A stretch of 64,000 nt of DNA from Gemmatimonadales bacterium (GTDB lineage Bacteria > Krumholzibacteriota > Krumholzibacteriia > LZORAL124-64-63), in NCBI GenBank assembly GCA_019038745.1, contig JAHOYV010000003.1:99304-163303 (forward strand), in the 5' to 3' direction. This document shows, one piece after another, positions 52,655-61,306 of the stretch. Both the position numbers and the translations under genes were made by a program. How positions within the stretch are numbered: position 1 is the stretch's first letter; each line of letters starts with the position of its first letter. Below the pieces are notes generated by a model. That model had not been told where the DNA came from. It was given only the letters and a program-made list of their open reading frames with translations, and did not search any database.

Positions 52655-53859
52655 CGGCGAACGACCAGATCGCCGATCTTCAATTCAGCGGAGCCGTCGG
52701 GGTCCAGGGCCCACTTGATGCGGCGAACTCCTTCACGAATGTCTGACAGGGAACCGCAGTAGCTCAAGCGTAGGAAGCCGGGCATTCCAAACTCCACTCC
52801 GGGCACGGTGACCACCTGGACCAAGTCCAGCAGCGAGTTCGATAAACGCGTACAATCACCGTCGAAGGCGCTGAAGTCGCAGAAGCAATAGAACGTTCCA
52901 CCTGGCTTGTGAATCTTCAGTTTGGGAATCTCCTGCAAGAGAGCCACCATTTCGTCGCGTTGGACCTCAAGTGTCTTCCGCAGGCTTCCAACCGAACCCT
53001 GAGCTCCCTTGATGGCAGCAACCGCCGCAGCCTGTGACAAGGTGCACGGTCCACCGGATTGGTGGGATTGGATGTTGGCCATGGCTTGGATCAGATCACG
53101 AGGTCCGACCGCCCATCCGATCCGGAACCCGGTCATGGCATATTGCTTGGACACTCCGTTCAACACGATGATGCGGGCCTCGTCCACCTCGCGGTCGGTA
53201 AAGTCATAGCAGTTGACCCTGGAAGCACCATCGAAGACCAGGCGATGATAGATGTCGTCCATCATGAGGAACACGTCCCGTTCCTCGCACATACGGACCA
53301 TGCCCCGCAGGAAATCCTCTCCGTAGACCTGGCCGGAGGGATTGTTCGGGCTGTTCAAAAGTACGACGCGTGTTCGTCCAGTAATGGCCGCCGCCATCTC
53401 GTCAAGAGTCGGCTGAATGGAACCATCGGCGGCCTTGACCGGCACAGGTCGCCCGCCCGCCAATCTGGTCATGTCCGGATAACTGACCCAGTAGGGAACC
53501 GGAAAAACAACTTCATCTCCGGGATCGACCAGTGCCATCAAGGCAACCATGATGGCCTGCTTGGCTCCGGCGGAGGCCATGACATTGGCACGCTCCACCT
53601 TCCGTCCATAGAATTTTTCCGTGTATTGGATAATCGCGTCACGCATGGTGGGTGTGCCGGCGGCGGGTGTGTAGCGTATCTTCCCGGTCTTGAGTAGATC
53701 CATCCCGGCAGCGATGGCGGACTCCGGCGCCTGGCTCTCAGGTTCCCCGCCTCCCAGGTGAATGACCGGCTCTCCAGCCTGCCGCATCCGACCAGCCCTT
53801 GCATTGAGTTTCAAAGTGGCCGAGGCTCCAATGGATTGGGCAATCTTGCTGAAGGCCAT
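52651..53859 (-). CDS. PLP-dependent class I/II aminotransferase
   Basis: 402 residues behind AAAGGAT. The fold-type I motifs are present: PTMRDAI near the substrate site, NSPNNPSGQVY, DDIYHRLVF, and the Schiff-base Lys in NGVSKQYAMTG with GFRIGW just after. Length and motif order match aspartate-family aminotransferases (subgroup Ib, AspC/AspB-like). The preferred substrate cannot be told. Confidence 0.88.
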   Translation of the reverse strand: MAFSKIAQSIGASATLKLNARAGRMRQAGEPVIHLGGGEPESQAPESAIAAGMDLLKTGKIRYTPAAGTPTMRDAIIQYTEKFYGRKVERANVMASAGAKQAIMVALMALVDPGDEVVFPVPYWVSYPDMTRLAGGRPVPVKAADGSIQPTLDEMAAAITGRTRVVLLNSPNNPSGQVYGEDFLRGMVRMCEERDVFLMMDDIYHRLVFDGASRVNCYDFTDREVDEARIIVLNGVSKQYAMTGFRIGWAVGPRDLIQAMANIQSHQSGGPCTLSQAAAVAAIKGAQGSVGSLRKTLEVQRDEMVALLQEIPKLKIHKPGGTFYCFCDFSAFDGDCTRLSNSLLDLVQVVTVPGVEFGMPGFLRLSYCGSLSDIREGVRRIKWALDPDGSAELKIGDLVVRR

Positions 53860-54059
53860 GCACGATCCTTTTTCCGCTAGGTATCAGTCCTGGTTTTTTC
53901 GATTACTTGAAATCTAGCCTGCGGCCCCGGAGGATGCCATCGGATTTCTAGGATTTTGAAGGAATTTTCCTGATATCTGGTTATTTCACGGTCATAGCCA
54001 AGGGGTTTCCACTTTACTGATGCCCCGCGAACGCCGGAGAAAATAATATTGAGCGTTGA

Positions 54060-55406
54060 TTATTGCTTTTGAACCCCAACATCCAGAGTAACCAAGGCAT
54101 CCAGCACGGAGATCTGATCCCGGGGTCGAATGGCATTCAAGGCAACGGTGTAACGACAGGCCGGATTCCACAGACACCAGCCGCTGCCCCCGTTTTCCGC
54201 AGCCGCTGAGATTTGGACCCGAATGTACTCTTCATCATAATTTGAAACCCGGTAGGGAAAAGCCTGTAACCAGGGACGGATCTCCGCCTGCCCTCCGGCC
54301 AGTTCAAAAAAGCGTCGCGTACCCTCACCAACGAAGTAGATCGGGTCATCCCCGGGACGCCGCCGGCCCTCGAAGCCCGGCCCGAAATGCGAAGGGTAGA
54401 TCATGGGACAGATAACATCTACCTGGGCGGCGATGGTCGGTACATGCTGACCAGTAAGGGCCAGATCTTCCACGCGCCCCCAACCCATGATCCCGAACAG
54501 ATCCGCAGAAATCCTGACGTCGTACTCCGCCAGAGCCGAGCGGGCCCGAATCAGAAAAGCCTCTATTACCTGACGACGGCGCTCACCGGTGGCAGCCAGA
54601 TTCCCCTTATCGTCACCGAACCACCCGTTGGTGGGAAACCGCATGTAGTCGAACTGGATCTCGTGTACGCCGACCTTGGCGAGTTCGACTGCCAAGGCCA
54701 GATTGTACTCCAGAACTTCCTCATTGGCCGGGTCGATCCAGGCGCATCCGCGCTCGGTCCAGGGATTCCCCTGGGGATCTTGCAGGGCCAGATCGGGTCG
54801 GCTGCGTCCCAGTTCGCCGTCCAGGAACAGGGCAATTCTAGCGATGATGTAAAGCCCCCGCCGATCAAAGCGCAGGATCATATCGTCCAGCGAGGAGATC
54901 ACCGGACCGCTGCGGCCGGCTCCATAGGAAGCCAGGGGATGTCGGCTGAGGTAGGAAACTCCGCCGTCGATGTCCTTGGCGTCGAAGACCACCGCGTTCC
55001 CGCCGGCCTCAATGAAGGAGTCCACTCGCCGCAGGACCGAAGATACTCCACAGGCCGGTCCGGTCAGGTATATACCCCTCAACTCGGCACCCGCGGCCAC
55101 GCGTTCAGTAACCCTACTCGCATCCTCTACGTCCAGGACGGGGATCACCAACGATTGCCCGATTTTCAGAAAATTGGACTCCAGTCCGTTGGCCCCACGA
55201 ATGTCGGTCAACAAATCGGTCAGGGCATAATGGTTGGTTTGATTGCGATATATCCCGCAGATCTTGATCAGATTGTCCCCCTTTTGAACCGTATGGACCA
55301 GGGGGGATGCATCTTGCCCGAATGTCGCTAGAGGTGTCAAAATGCAAAGGAGACAGAGCATCAGCCAGCCGTTTCGTGTTGCATTCTGCATTGCCACCAT
55401 CGCCAT
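54060..55406 (-). CDS. Putative glycosidase (DUF4015) with LysM domain
   Basis: 448 residues. AAGGA touches the ATG at 55406, so the ATG at 55400, six bases further, may be the true start. After a signal peptide, a LysM domain (VQKGDNLIKICGIYRN to IGQSLVIPV) would bind peptidoglycan. Residues ~105-420 are the DUF4015 glycosidase-like barrel: GIYLTGPACG, AVVFDAKDIDGGVSY, IQFDYMRFPTNG, ICPMIYPSHFGPG. The Asp in FDYMRFP is the likely catalytic residue. It probably acts on cell-wall or surface glycan; single-gene unit. Confidence 0.8.
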   Translation of the reverse strand: MAMVAMQNATRNGWLMLCLLCILTPLATFGQDASPLVHTVQKGDNLIKICGIYRNQTNHYALTDLLTDIRGANGLESNFLKIGQSLVIPVLDVEDASRVTERVAAGAELRGIYLTGPACGVSSVLRRVDSFIEAGGNAVVFDAKDIDGGVSYLSRHPLASYGAGRSGPVISSLDDMILRFDRRGLYIIARIALFLDGELGRSRPDLALQDPQGNPWTERGCAWIDPANEEVLEYNLALAVELAKVGVHEIQFDYMRFPTNGWFGDDKGNLAATGERRRQVIEAFLIRARSALAEYDVRISADLFGIMGWGRVEDLALTGQHVPTIAAQVDVICPMIYPSHFGPGFEGRRRPGDDPIYFVGEGTRRFFELAGGQAEIRPWLQAFPYRVSNYDEEYIRVQISAAAENGGSGWCLWNPACRYTVALNAIRPRDQISVLDALVTLDVGVQKQ

Positions 55407-55595
55407 TCCTTGCGTAAACCAATAGTTTTCAGTCTATTCGGGCGGTTTGAGAAAAAGCCGCAAGGGATGGACCAAACTTGGCCTTAACTTTGCCTAAACT
55501 TGGAATCGCGGTTGACGAACTACACCATCCATCGTAAATAGTCGAGTGATCTGAAGTCACTCTGAGAAGCAAAGGGAATCATCGGGAGGAATACC

Positions 55596-56258
55596 ATGCG
55601 GATTCTGACTACGATTGTGATCGTCGCGTTGCTGGCCGGAGCGGTCGGATGCGCCAGTTTGAGCAACACCAAGAAGGGCACGGCCATCGGTGCCGGCACC
55701 GGGGCGGCCATCGGCGCCTTGATCGGCAAGCACACCGGAAACACGGCTGCCGGGGCCCTGATCGGCGCGGCCGTCGGTGGAGCCGCCGGTGCCTACATAG
55801 GGAATTACATGGACAAGCAGGCCGAGGAGATCGAACGGGATCTTGAAGGTGCCACTGTCGAGCGGGTCGGTGAGGGGATCAAGATAACCTTCGATTCCGG
55901 GATCCTTTTCGCGGTGAACAAGGCCGATATTCAGTTCGCCGCCGGCCAGAACCTGACAAACCTGGCGGCCATCCTGCAGAAATATCCTGATACGGACATC
56001 CTGGTAGAAGGCCATACTGATTCCTCCGGTTCGGACGAATACAATTTGAGCCTCTCCCAGAACCGGGCGCAATCCGTTGCCAATTATCTGACCGGACAGA
56101 CTGTCGACGCCACTCGCTTTACCATCATGGGCTATGGTGAAAGCCAGCCCGTGGCCGACAATTCAACCGACCTCGGCAAGCAGGCCAACCGGCGTGTGGA
56201 AATTGCCATCATGGCCAACGATAAGCTGAAAAAGACTGCCGAGAACAAGGCGGGTTGA
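55596..56258 (+). CDS. OmpA-family lipoprotein with glycine-zipper domain
   Basis: 220 residues behind CGGGAGGA. Lipobox AVGC puts the lipid on Cys19. Residues ~30-75 are a glycine zipper (GAGTGAAIGALIGKHTGN repeats), a membrane-inserting type of segment. The C-terminal ~115 residues are an OmpA domain with ILVEGHTDSSGSDEYN and NRRVEIAI for peptidoglycan binding. It is likely an outer-membrane anchor. A terminator follows. Confidence 0.92.
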   Translation: MRILTTIVIVALLAGAVGCASLSNTKKGTAIGAGTGAAIGALIGKHTGNTAAGALIGAAVGGAAGAYIGNYMDKQAEEIERDLEGATVERVGEGIKITFDSGILFAVNKADIQFAAGQNLTNLAAILQKYPDTDILVEGHTDSSGSDEYNLSLSQNRAQSVANYLTGQTVDATRFTIMGYGESQPVADNSTDLGKQANRRVEIAIMANDKLKKTAENKAG

Positions 56259-56281
56259 GCGACAATTTTCTGATAATCTAG

Positions 56282-56307
56282 GAAGCCGTCCCGAAGGGGG
56301 CGGCTTC
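56282..56307 (+). terminator. Terminator of the OmpA-family gene
   Basis: An 11-bp stem (56282-56292 with 56297-56307, including one G-U pair) with a GAAG loop, then ttttt. It lies 24 bases after the stop codon. Confidence 0.9.
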
Positions 56308-56467
56308 TTTTTCTCCCTGACGGCCAGAATATTCCGGTAATCCCCGCCGAGGCGCCGTCCAATTACCCCCGCACGAACATTTGGCATGGTATAATTCAGT
56401 AGGCTCGAGTAATTCTGATCGCCGATTTTCTGGCGGATGGAATTGTCCGATCAAGGGGGAATGAATT

Positions 56468-59400
56468 ATGAATTCCGTACGAACCATTTTCATATTCGTC
56501 GCTGGGATCGTTCTGGCCACCTGCTCGGTTGCATATGCAGCAGCCAACGCAGCAGATTTTACTGCTCCCGGTGAATGGGAAGAAAGCACCAGGTATTCTC
56601 CCCGCCTCTCTCCGAGACATGACAACTTGCATTATGGAGAAGCGCCGGCAGCGGCGTCCGGTTTGCGCGACACAGTGCTGATAATGGGCCCCTGGGGCAG
56701 CGGGGCTCCCTTCAACGGGCAGTTCGAGAGCTCAGGAGGAGCCTCGGACTGGAATGGCTGGACTGGCATCGACCTGACCCAACCGGTGACCAGCGCCTGG
56801 CACGTGGACACCTACAACGCAGCGGGCCTGAACGGACACGAACCGGGAAATCTGGCGGCCTGGTGCGGATCAATAACCTATCCTTCCTGCCAGCCGGATG
56901 ACCCCGAAGGAGGGTACGGCCACGACTATTTTGAGATGTTGAACTGGTACGGCCAGGTGGCCGACACGGCTTCGCCCTGCACGGTGGAAGTCGATGCCTG
57001 GGTAAATCACAATACCGAGCCCGGCTACGACTATTGCCACTTGCAATTCATCACCGGAGATGGAAATACCGTTGAAGTCTGGACGGCCGATGGAATTGGG
57101 ATCAATGTAAATGTTCAGGGATTATTCACTTACGCCCCATCCGAGTACGTCGGCGCTGGTCAAGACCAGGTCCACGTACAGTGGCTGGTCACTTCCGACG
57201 GTTACTGGGATGATGCCGACTGTTCCTACTATGGAGACGGTGCTTGCCAGCTGGATGACGTCACCGTCACCCTGGACAACGGCGTAGTTTCAACCTTTGA
57301 CGATTTCGAGGATGGCACGCTCGGAAACTGGGAGATCGGCTATCAACATGGCGCGGGGAATTTCGCTTCTCTGCGCACCGGTCTGCATGACCTGGATCCC
57401 TGCAGCACAAACCTGTCCGCCCAGGTTACTTTCATCGACGACGGCCTGGTGGTACCGGGCACCGGCGGCTCCCTGTGCATGGATTGGTGCTACGGACCGG
57501 GAGGATACATCGTCAGCACGACCGGCGGATTGTCAGACGTATGGACCGCTCCAGTTCACAACGCAGTGGTCTCGCCCATCATGCCTTTCCCGCAGGACAA
57601 GGACGGCAGTCTCTTCTCATTCGACGTCTACGTCCATGAAGACTTGAGCATGGGTTCCCCGGGAATCTTCTACACCTGGAAAATCCGTTCGACTTCATCG
57701 ACCAACCCACTGGATATCGAGAATGAAGAATGGCAGGATCGAGACTTCGTCTACTACGGATTACCGGAATATCGCCGGGTAAAAAACAACGTCAGCGACC
57801 TATTAGCCCTGGACGCCCAATACATCCAGGTCCGCTTGGCCGTTTACCACATTTTCTACCTTTGGGCGTGGTGTCCCTGCGATAACGGCTACCCCGCCCC
57901 CTACTTCGACAACGTCCGGGTAGATGCTTTCGACATCGAAGGCCCCTCTCTTCTGGCATACGATTACCAGCTGGCACAGGACAATTTCCCGGCCAACGGC
58001 AACCTGGATCTGGAAGACCTGGGCAACAACAGCGTCCGCTTCGACATGGCCGATGGATTGGGTGATTCCCTGATTATATCGGCCACACCCCTCAGCCCCG
58101 GCGCTGTGCTGAACGGAACACCCGAAATGCACTACAGGTTGGCCGCCAACCCGGTTTTCGACCCCTATCGTACCGCCGGATTTCCGGTGATCGGACAGGT
58201 GTCAGGCGAATTGACCGCTCCTGACAGTGATCATTTTTTCTTCGACCTGCCGGATGCGGGGTTCCTTTTCCCCGGCGACATCCTGCATTACTACTTCACC
58301 GCCACGGACGAGCTGGCCGGTGATTTGAGGACCACATTTCTGCCGGCCGACACCACTGGGTTCTCGAATTTCACCGACCCTCTGACTTATCAGGGGGCCT
58401 TCACTTTTCGTGCACTGCCTTCGGTTCACCTGGTCGACGAAACATTGGTCATTCCCGAAATTGTCGTCTGGGACAACACCGGGAATCCGGACACCCGGAA
58501 CGAGTGGTACTTTGCACTTGCCAACCTGGGTCTGCATCCAGGGCAGGACTACGATCTCTTCACCAGCCAGGCTTCGGCCGTAGCAGAGGGTAATGGACTG
58601 GGTGGTGTGTCCACCTTGGCGCAGATTTCCCCTTATGAGATTCTGGGTTTTTCCGGAGGCAAGATGGGAAGGGGTGGCATCGGCTTTGCTGAATCCAGTA
58701 GCGAACCCAGTCCTGACATCGAACTGTTGGATGGATGGTTGAGACTCGGTGGACGTCGCCTCTTGCTTACCGGGGACAGGGTGGCTGAGGATCTGGATTC
58801 CGACCCGATTCCGAAAGCCCTGCTGACCGATTGGGTTGGAATAGAGTACATGCTTGAGGATCTACGGCCCGCTATGGACGATCAATATTCTCCCGGGGTG
58901 ACCGTTTTGCCTGGTAACCCGGTTTTTACAACTCCAGAACAGTGGGTCGTCAACGGTATGTGTCCCCAGCCGGCCATTCTCAATGGGGTGACCGCCATCG
59001 GCACTGGGGTCCAATTGGCCGAGTTTACCAATCGGGACGGGGAGGGTTCAGCCTACCCCTATGCGGCCGCAGTCTGGAATGTGGTCCCCGAATTCGACGC
59101 CCAGGTGATAATGCTTCCTTATGATTTTTCCCGGATCGGTACCTCTCGTTCAAGCGACTCCCCCGCATCCAAAGCTGAGGCTCCCCTGGCTGCCCGTTCC
59201 CTGGTACTGGCCGACATCTTGAGCTGTTTCGACTACTCGGGAGGCGGAATACCCTCCGGTCTGCCACAAGTCCCAGGGGCCTTTTCGGTTGTAAGTTATC
59301 CGAACCCGTTCAATCCCACTACACGGATTGAGTTCAACCTGCCCCGAGAAGATGTCGTTTCCCTGAAAATCTACAATCTGAGAGGGGAGCTGGTCAGGGG

Positions 59401-59551
59401 CCTGATCGACGGGGTTTTAGCAGCGGGACCCGGTTTTGTGGACTGGGACGGGGTGAATGATTCAGGAGCCAGGGTTTCCTCCGGGGCTTACTTCTATGTG
59501 ATAAAAACCAGGGGTGAATCACGAACCGGAAAAATGACCCTACTGAAATAA
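56468..59551 (+). CDS. Giant secreted protein with C-terminal sorting domain
   Basis: 1027 residues behind AAGGGGGA. A signal peptide (ending AYAA) is followed by several beta-sandwich-like regions rich in Asp, Gly and aromatic residues, with some paired cysteines (CPCDNGYP). The last ~85 residues, from YPNPFNPTTRIEF to a KMTLLK tail, are a FlgD-like/type IX sorting domain of textbook form. I see no catalytic motif; it may be a surface adhesin or a carbohydrate- or metal-related protein. The 28-bp inverted-repeat element starts two bases after its stop codon. Confidence 0.85.
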   Translation: MNSVRTIFIFVAGIVLATCSVAYAAANAADFTAPGEWEESTRYSPRLSPRHDNLHYGEAPAAASGLRDTVLIMGPWGSGAPFNGQFESSGGASDWNGWTGIDLTQPVTSAWHVDTYNAAGLNGHEPGNLAAWCGSITYPSCQPDDPEGGYGHDYFEMLNWYGQVADTASPCTVEVDAWVNHNTEPGYDYCHLQFITGDGNTVEVWTADGIGINVNVQGLFTYAPSEYVGAGQDQVHVQWLVTSDGYWDDADCSYYGDGACQLDDVTVTLDNGVVSTFDDFEDGTLGNWEIGYQHGAGNFASLRTGLHDLDPCSTNLSAQVTFIDDGLVVPGTGGSLCMDWCYGPGGYIVSTTGGLSDVWTAPVHNAVVSPIMPFPQDKDGSLFSFDVYVHEDLSMGSPGIFYTWKIRSTSSTNPLDIENEEWQDRDFVYYGLPEYRRVKNNVSDLLALDAQYIQVRLAVYHIFYLWAWCPCDNGYPAPYFDNVRVDAFDIEGPSLLAYDYQLAQDNFPANGNLDLEDLGNNSVRFDMADGLGDSLIISATPLSPGAVLNGTPEMHYRLAANPVFDPYRTAGFPVIGQVSGELTAPDSDHFFFDLPDAGFLFPGDILHYYFTATDELAGDLRTTFLPADTTGFSNFTDPLTYQGAFTFRALPSVHLVDETLVIPEIVVWDNTGNPDTRNEWYFALANLGLHPGQDYDLFTSQASAVAEGNGLGGVSTLAQISPYEILGFSGGKMGRGGIGFAESSSEPSPDIELLDGWLRLGGRRLLLTGDRVAEDLDSDPIPKALLTDWVGIEYMLEDLRPAMDDQYSPGVTVLPGNPVFTTPEQWVVNGMCPQPAILNGVTAIGTGVQLAEFTNRDGEGSAYPYAAAVWNVVPEFDAQVIMLPYDFSRIGTSRSSDSPASKAEAPLAARSLVLADILSCFDYSGGGIPSGLPQVPGAFSVVSYPNPFNPTTRIEFNLPREDVVSLKIYNLRGELVRGLIDGVLAAGPGFVDWDGVNDSGARVSSGAYFYVIKTRGESRTGKMTLLK

Positions 59552-59552
59552 T

Positions 59553-59692
59553 TGGTTGTGCCGCGAAGAATGTTGGTGACCCAATTGAGCTCGAAATCGC
59601 TACATTAATGGTGATTAATGCACGATATTTGGGTGATATTGGGGGAAAATATGACCATTTTGAAGTCACCAACATTCTTCGCGGCACAACCA
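59553..59692. repeat. 140-bp element bounded by 28-bp perfect inverted repeats
   Basis: The left arm 59553-59580 is the exact reverse complement of the right arm 59665-59692, around an 84-base A/T-rich spacer with no frame of note. ATAAT occurs at 59548-59552 and again at 59694-59698, one base beyond the right arm, which could be a target duplication. It looks like a MITE or a large hairpin transcript end; no T run follows. Outside it, 59552-59910 is A/T-rich and gene-free apart from the operator-like repeats at 59721-59767. Confidence 0.75.
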
Positions 59693-59720
59693 GATAATTT
59701 CGTCTGTAGCTTGGTATACA

Positions 59721-59767
59721 CTCTATTGTACAACTAGAGACTATTGTTTAATAATTTAGAGATTATT
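59721..59767 (+). promoter_or_regulatory. Operator-like repeats upstream of the metal-efflux operon
   Basis: A near-palindrome CTCTA-TTGTACAA-c-TAGAG (59721-59739) is followed by two direct repeats TAGAGACTATT (59735-59745) and TAGAGATTATT (59757-59767), 22 bases apart, two helical turns. This arrangement suits binding of a regulator. No cognate regulator gene is in the window. Confidence 0.35.
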
Positions 59768-59910
59768 CTCCATTCAAAATTTCAACAAAAGCCCCCACTG
59801 CCATAACACATTAAAACTATGCAAATTACAACCAAAGCCCCTTTGGTCTAATATCTGCTTTAAGTTGGGACAGAATTCCTATTATTTTCCTCTGATTTAG
59901 GGAAAGTACA

Positions 59911-61302
59911 ATGCTCGTCGTTAGAAAATTCCTGCTTCCCGTAGGCACCCTGCCCATGCTTTTCATGCTTTTTTCTGCTAGTGGAGCAACAGAGGTCCCC
60001 AGACCCGAATCGGCTTGGGACCCTTTGGAAATCGAACTGGATAATTCAGGGTTTTTGGAATCCTTCGGGTTTTTCTTCAATCAATCTCCAGCGGCGGATG
60101 GATCGCTGGAGGGATACATCCATGAAGCCTTCCGCAGGAATCAAATGCTGCGCAGTCGGTATTCTGATTACGCGGCTGCCAAGGAGATGATATCGCAAGT
60201 TACCTCCCTGCCTGAGCCAAGGTTGGGTTACACGGAGTACCTGCAACCCGTGGAGACCAGGGTCGGCCCACAGAAGAGGGCCATTTCCCTGTCCCAGTCC
60301 TTTCCCTGGTTCGGGTCCCTCTCGCTCCGTGGTGATGTCAAAAAGGAAAAAGCGGAAGCGGTTCGTTCCCTGATTTACAGCGCTGCACTGGAAATTGTTG
60401 CCGAAGTAAAAAAGGCCTATTACGACATCGGCTACCTCGAGCAGGCCATCAAAATTACGGAACAGCATGTCCGACTGAGGACGCAGTGGGAAGCGGTAGC
60501 GCGAGCGCGTTACAGCGCCGGGTCCGGGCAGTATACCGATGTCATCAAAGCCCAGGTGGAGTGGGGAATCCTGTCGGACAGACTGGCCGAACTCCAGGAC
60601 CAACGTCGTACCCTGGCTGCGGTCATGAACGCTCTTCTGGACCGTCCCCCAGTTACTCCGGTAGTTGTTACCGGTAGACCCGCTGCCGCTGAGCTGAATC
60701 TGGACCTTGCGGATTTGGCCGCCCGGATGAAAGCTCGAAATCCGCTGCTGTCGGCTTGGGATCACCGGGCCCGGGAATTTTTATTTTCCGATCGCCTCGC
60801 CGGGAGGCAGGGGTATCCCTCTTTTACTTTGGGCCTGAACTACATCCTGACTGGACCCGCCCGTATGGATGGTGTCCCGGACAGCGGTGAAGATGCCGTG
60901 ATGGCCTCCCTGGCAGTCACGCTGCCGATCTGGCGGGGAAAATATAATTCAGCCTCACGTACGGCCGTCCACCAATACCAGGCAGCCCTGTCGTCCAAAC
61001 GGGAATTGACCAACAACCTGGTCGCTTCGCTGGAAAGATCGCACTTCCGGTATCGGGGTGCTCGCAGAAAGAGGGAGCTGTATCAGACCGCGCTGTTGCC
61101 CAAGGGCCAGCAATCCCTGGACGCCACCCGGGCAGCCTATGAAGCCGGAAACAGCAGCTTTCTTGATCTCGTCGATGCGGAAAGACTGGTCTTGGAATTC
61201 GAACTGTCCCTCGCCAGGGCTCAGTTTGATGTCTTGATCCAGGAATCTGTTCTCGAACATCTTGTCGCCGGTCCGCTAACCCAATTTGAAATAAAGGATT
61301 AA
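59911..61302 (+). CDS. TolC-family outer-membrane efflux protein (CusC-like)
   Basis: 463 residues behind AGGGAAAG. A signal peptide (about residues 1-29) precedes the two repeated OEP halves: long helices with RRNQMLRSRYSDYAAAKE, then KAYYDIGYLEQAI, and the second half with RARYSAGSGQYTDVIKAQVE and AGNSSFLDLVDAERLVL. It would form the trimeric outer-membrane channel of the tripartite pump. First gene of a three-gene run with 4- and 5-base gaps. Confidence 0.9.
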   Translation: MLVVRKFLLPVGTLPMLFMLFSASGATEVPRPESAWDPLEIELDNSGFLESFGFFFNQSPAADGSLEGYIHEAFRRNQMLRSRYSDYAAAKEMISQVTSLPEPRLGYTEYLQPVETRVGPQKRAISLSQSFPWFGSLSLRGDVKKEKAEAVRSLIYSAALEIVAEVKKAYYDIGYLEQAIKITEQHVRLRTQWEAVARARYSAGSGQYTDVIKAQVEWGILSDRLAELQDQRRTLAAVMNALLDRPPVTPVVVTGRPAAAELNLDLADLAARMKARNPLLSAWDHRAREFLFSDRLAGRQGYPSFTLGLNYILTGPARMDGVPDSGEDAVMASLAVTLPIWRGKYNSASRTAVHQYQAALSSKRELTNNLVASLERSHFRYRGARRKRELYQTALLPKGQQSLDATRAAYEAGNSSFLDLVDAERLVLEFELSLARAQFDVLIQESVLEHLVAGPLTQFEIKD

Positions 61303-61306
61303 AATC

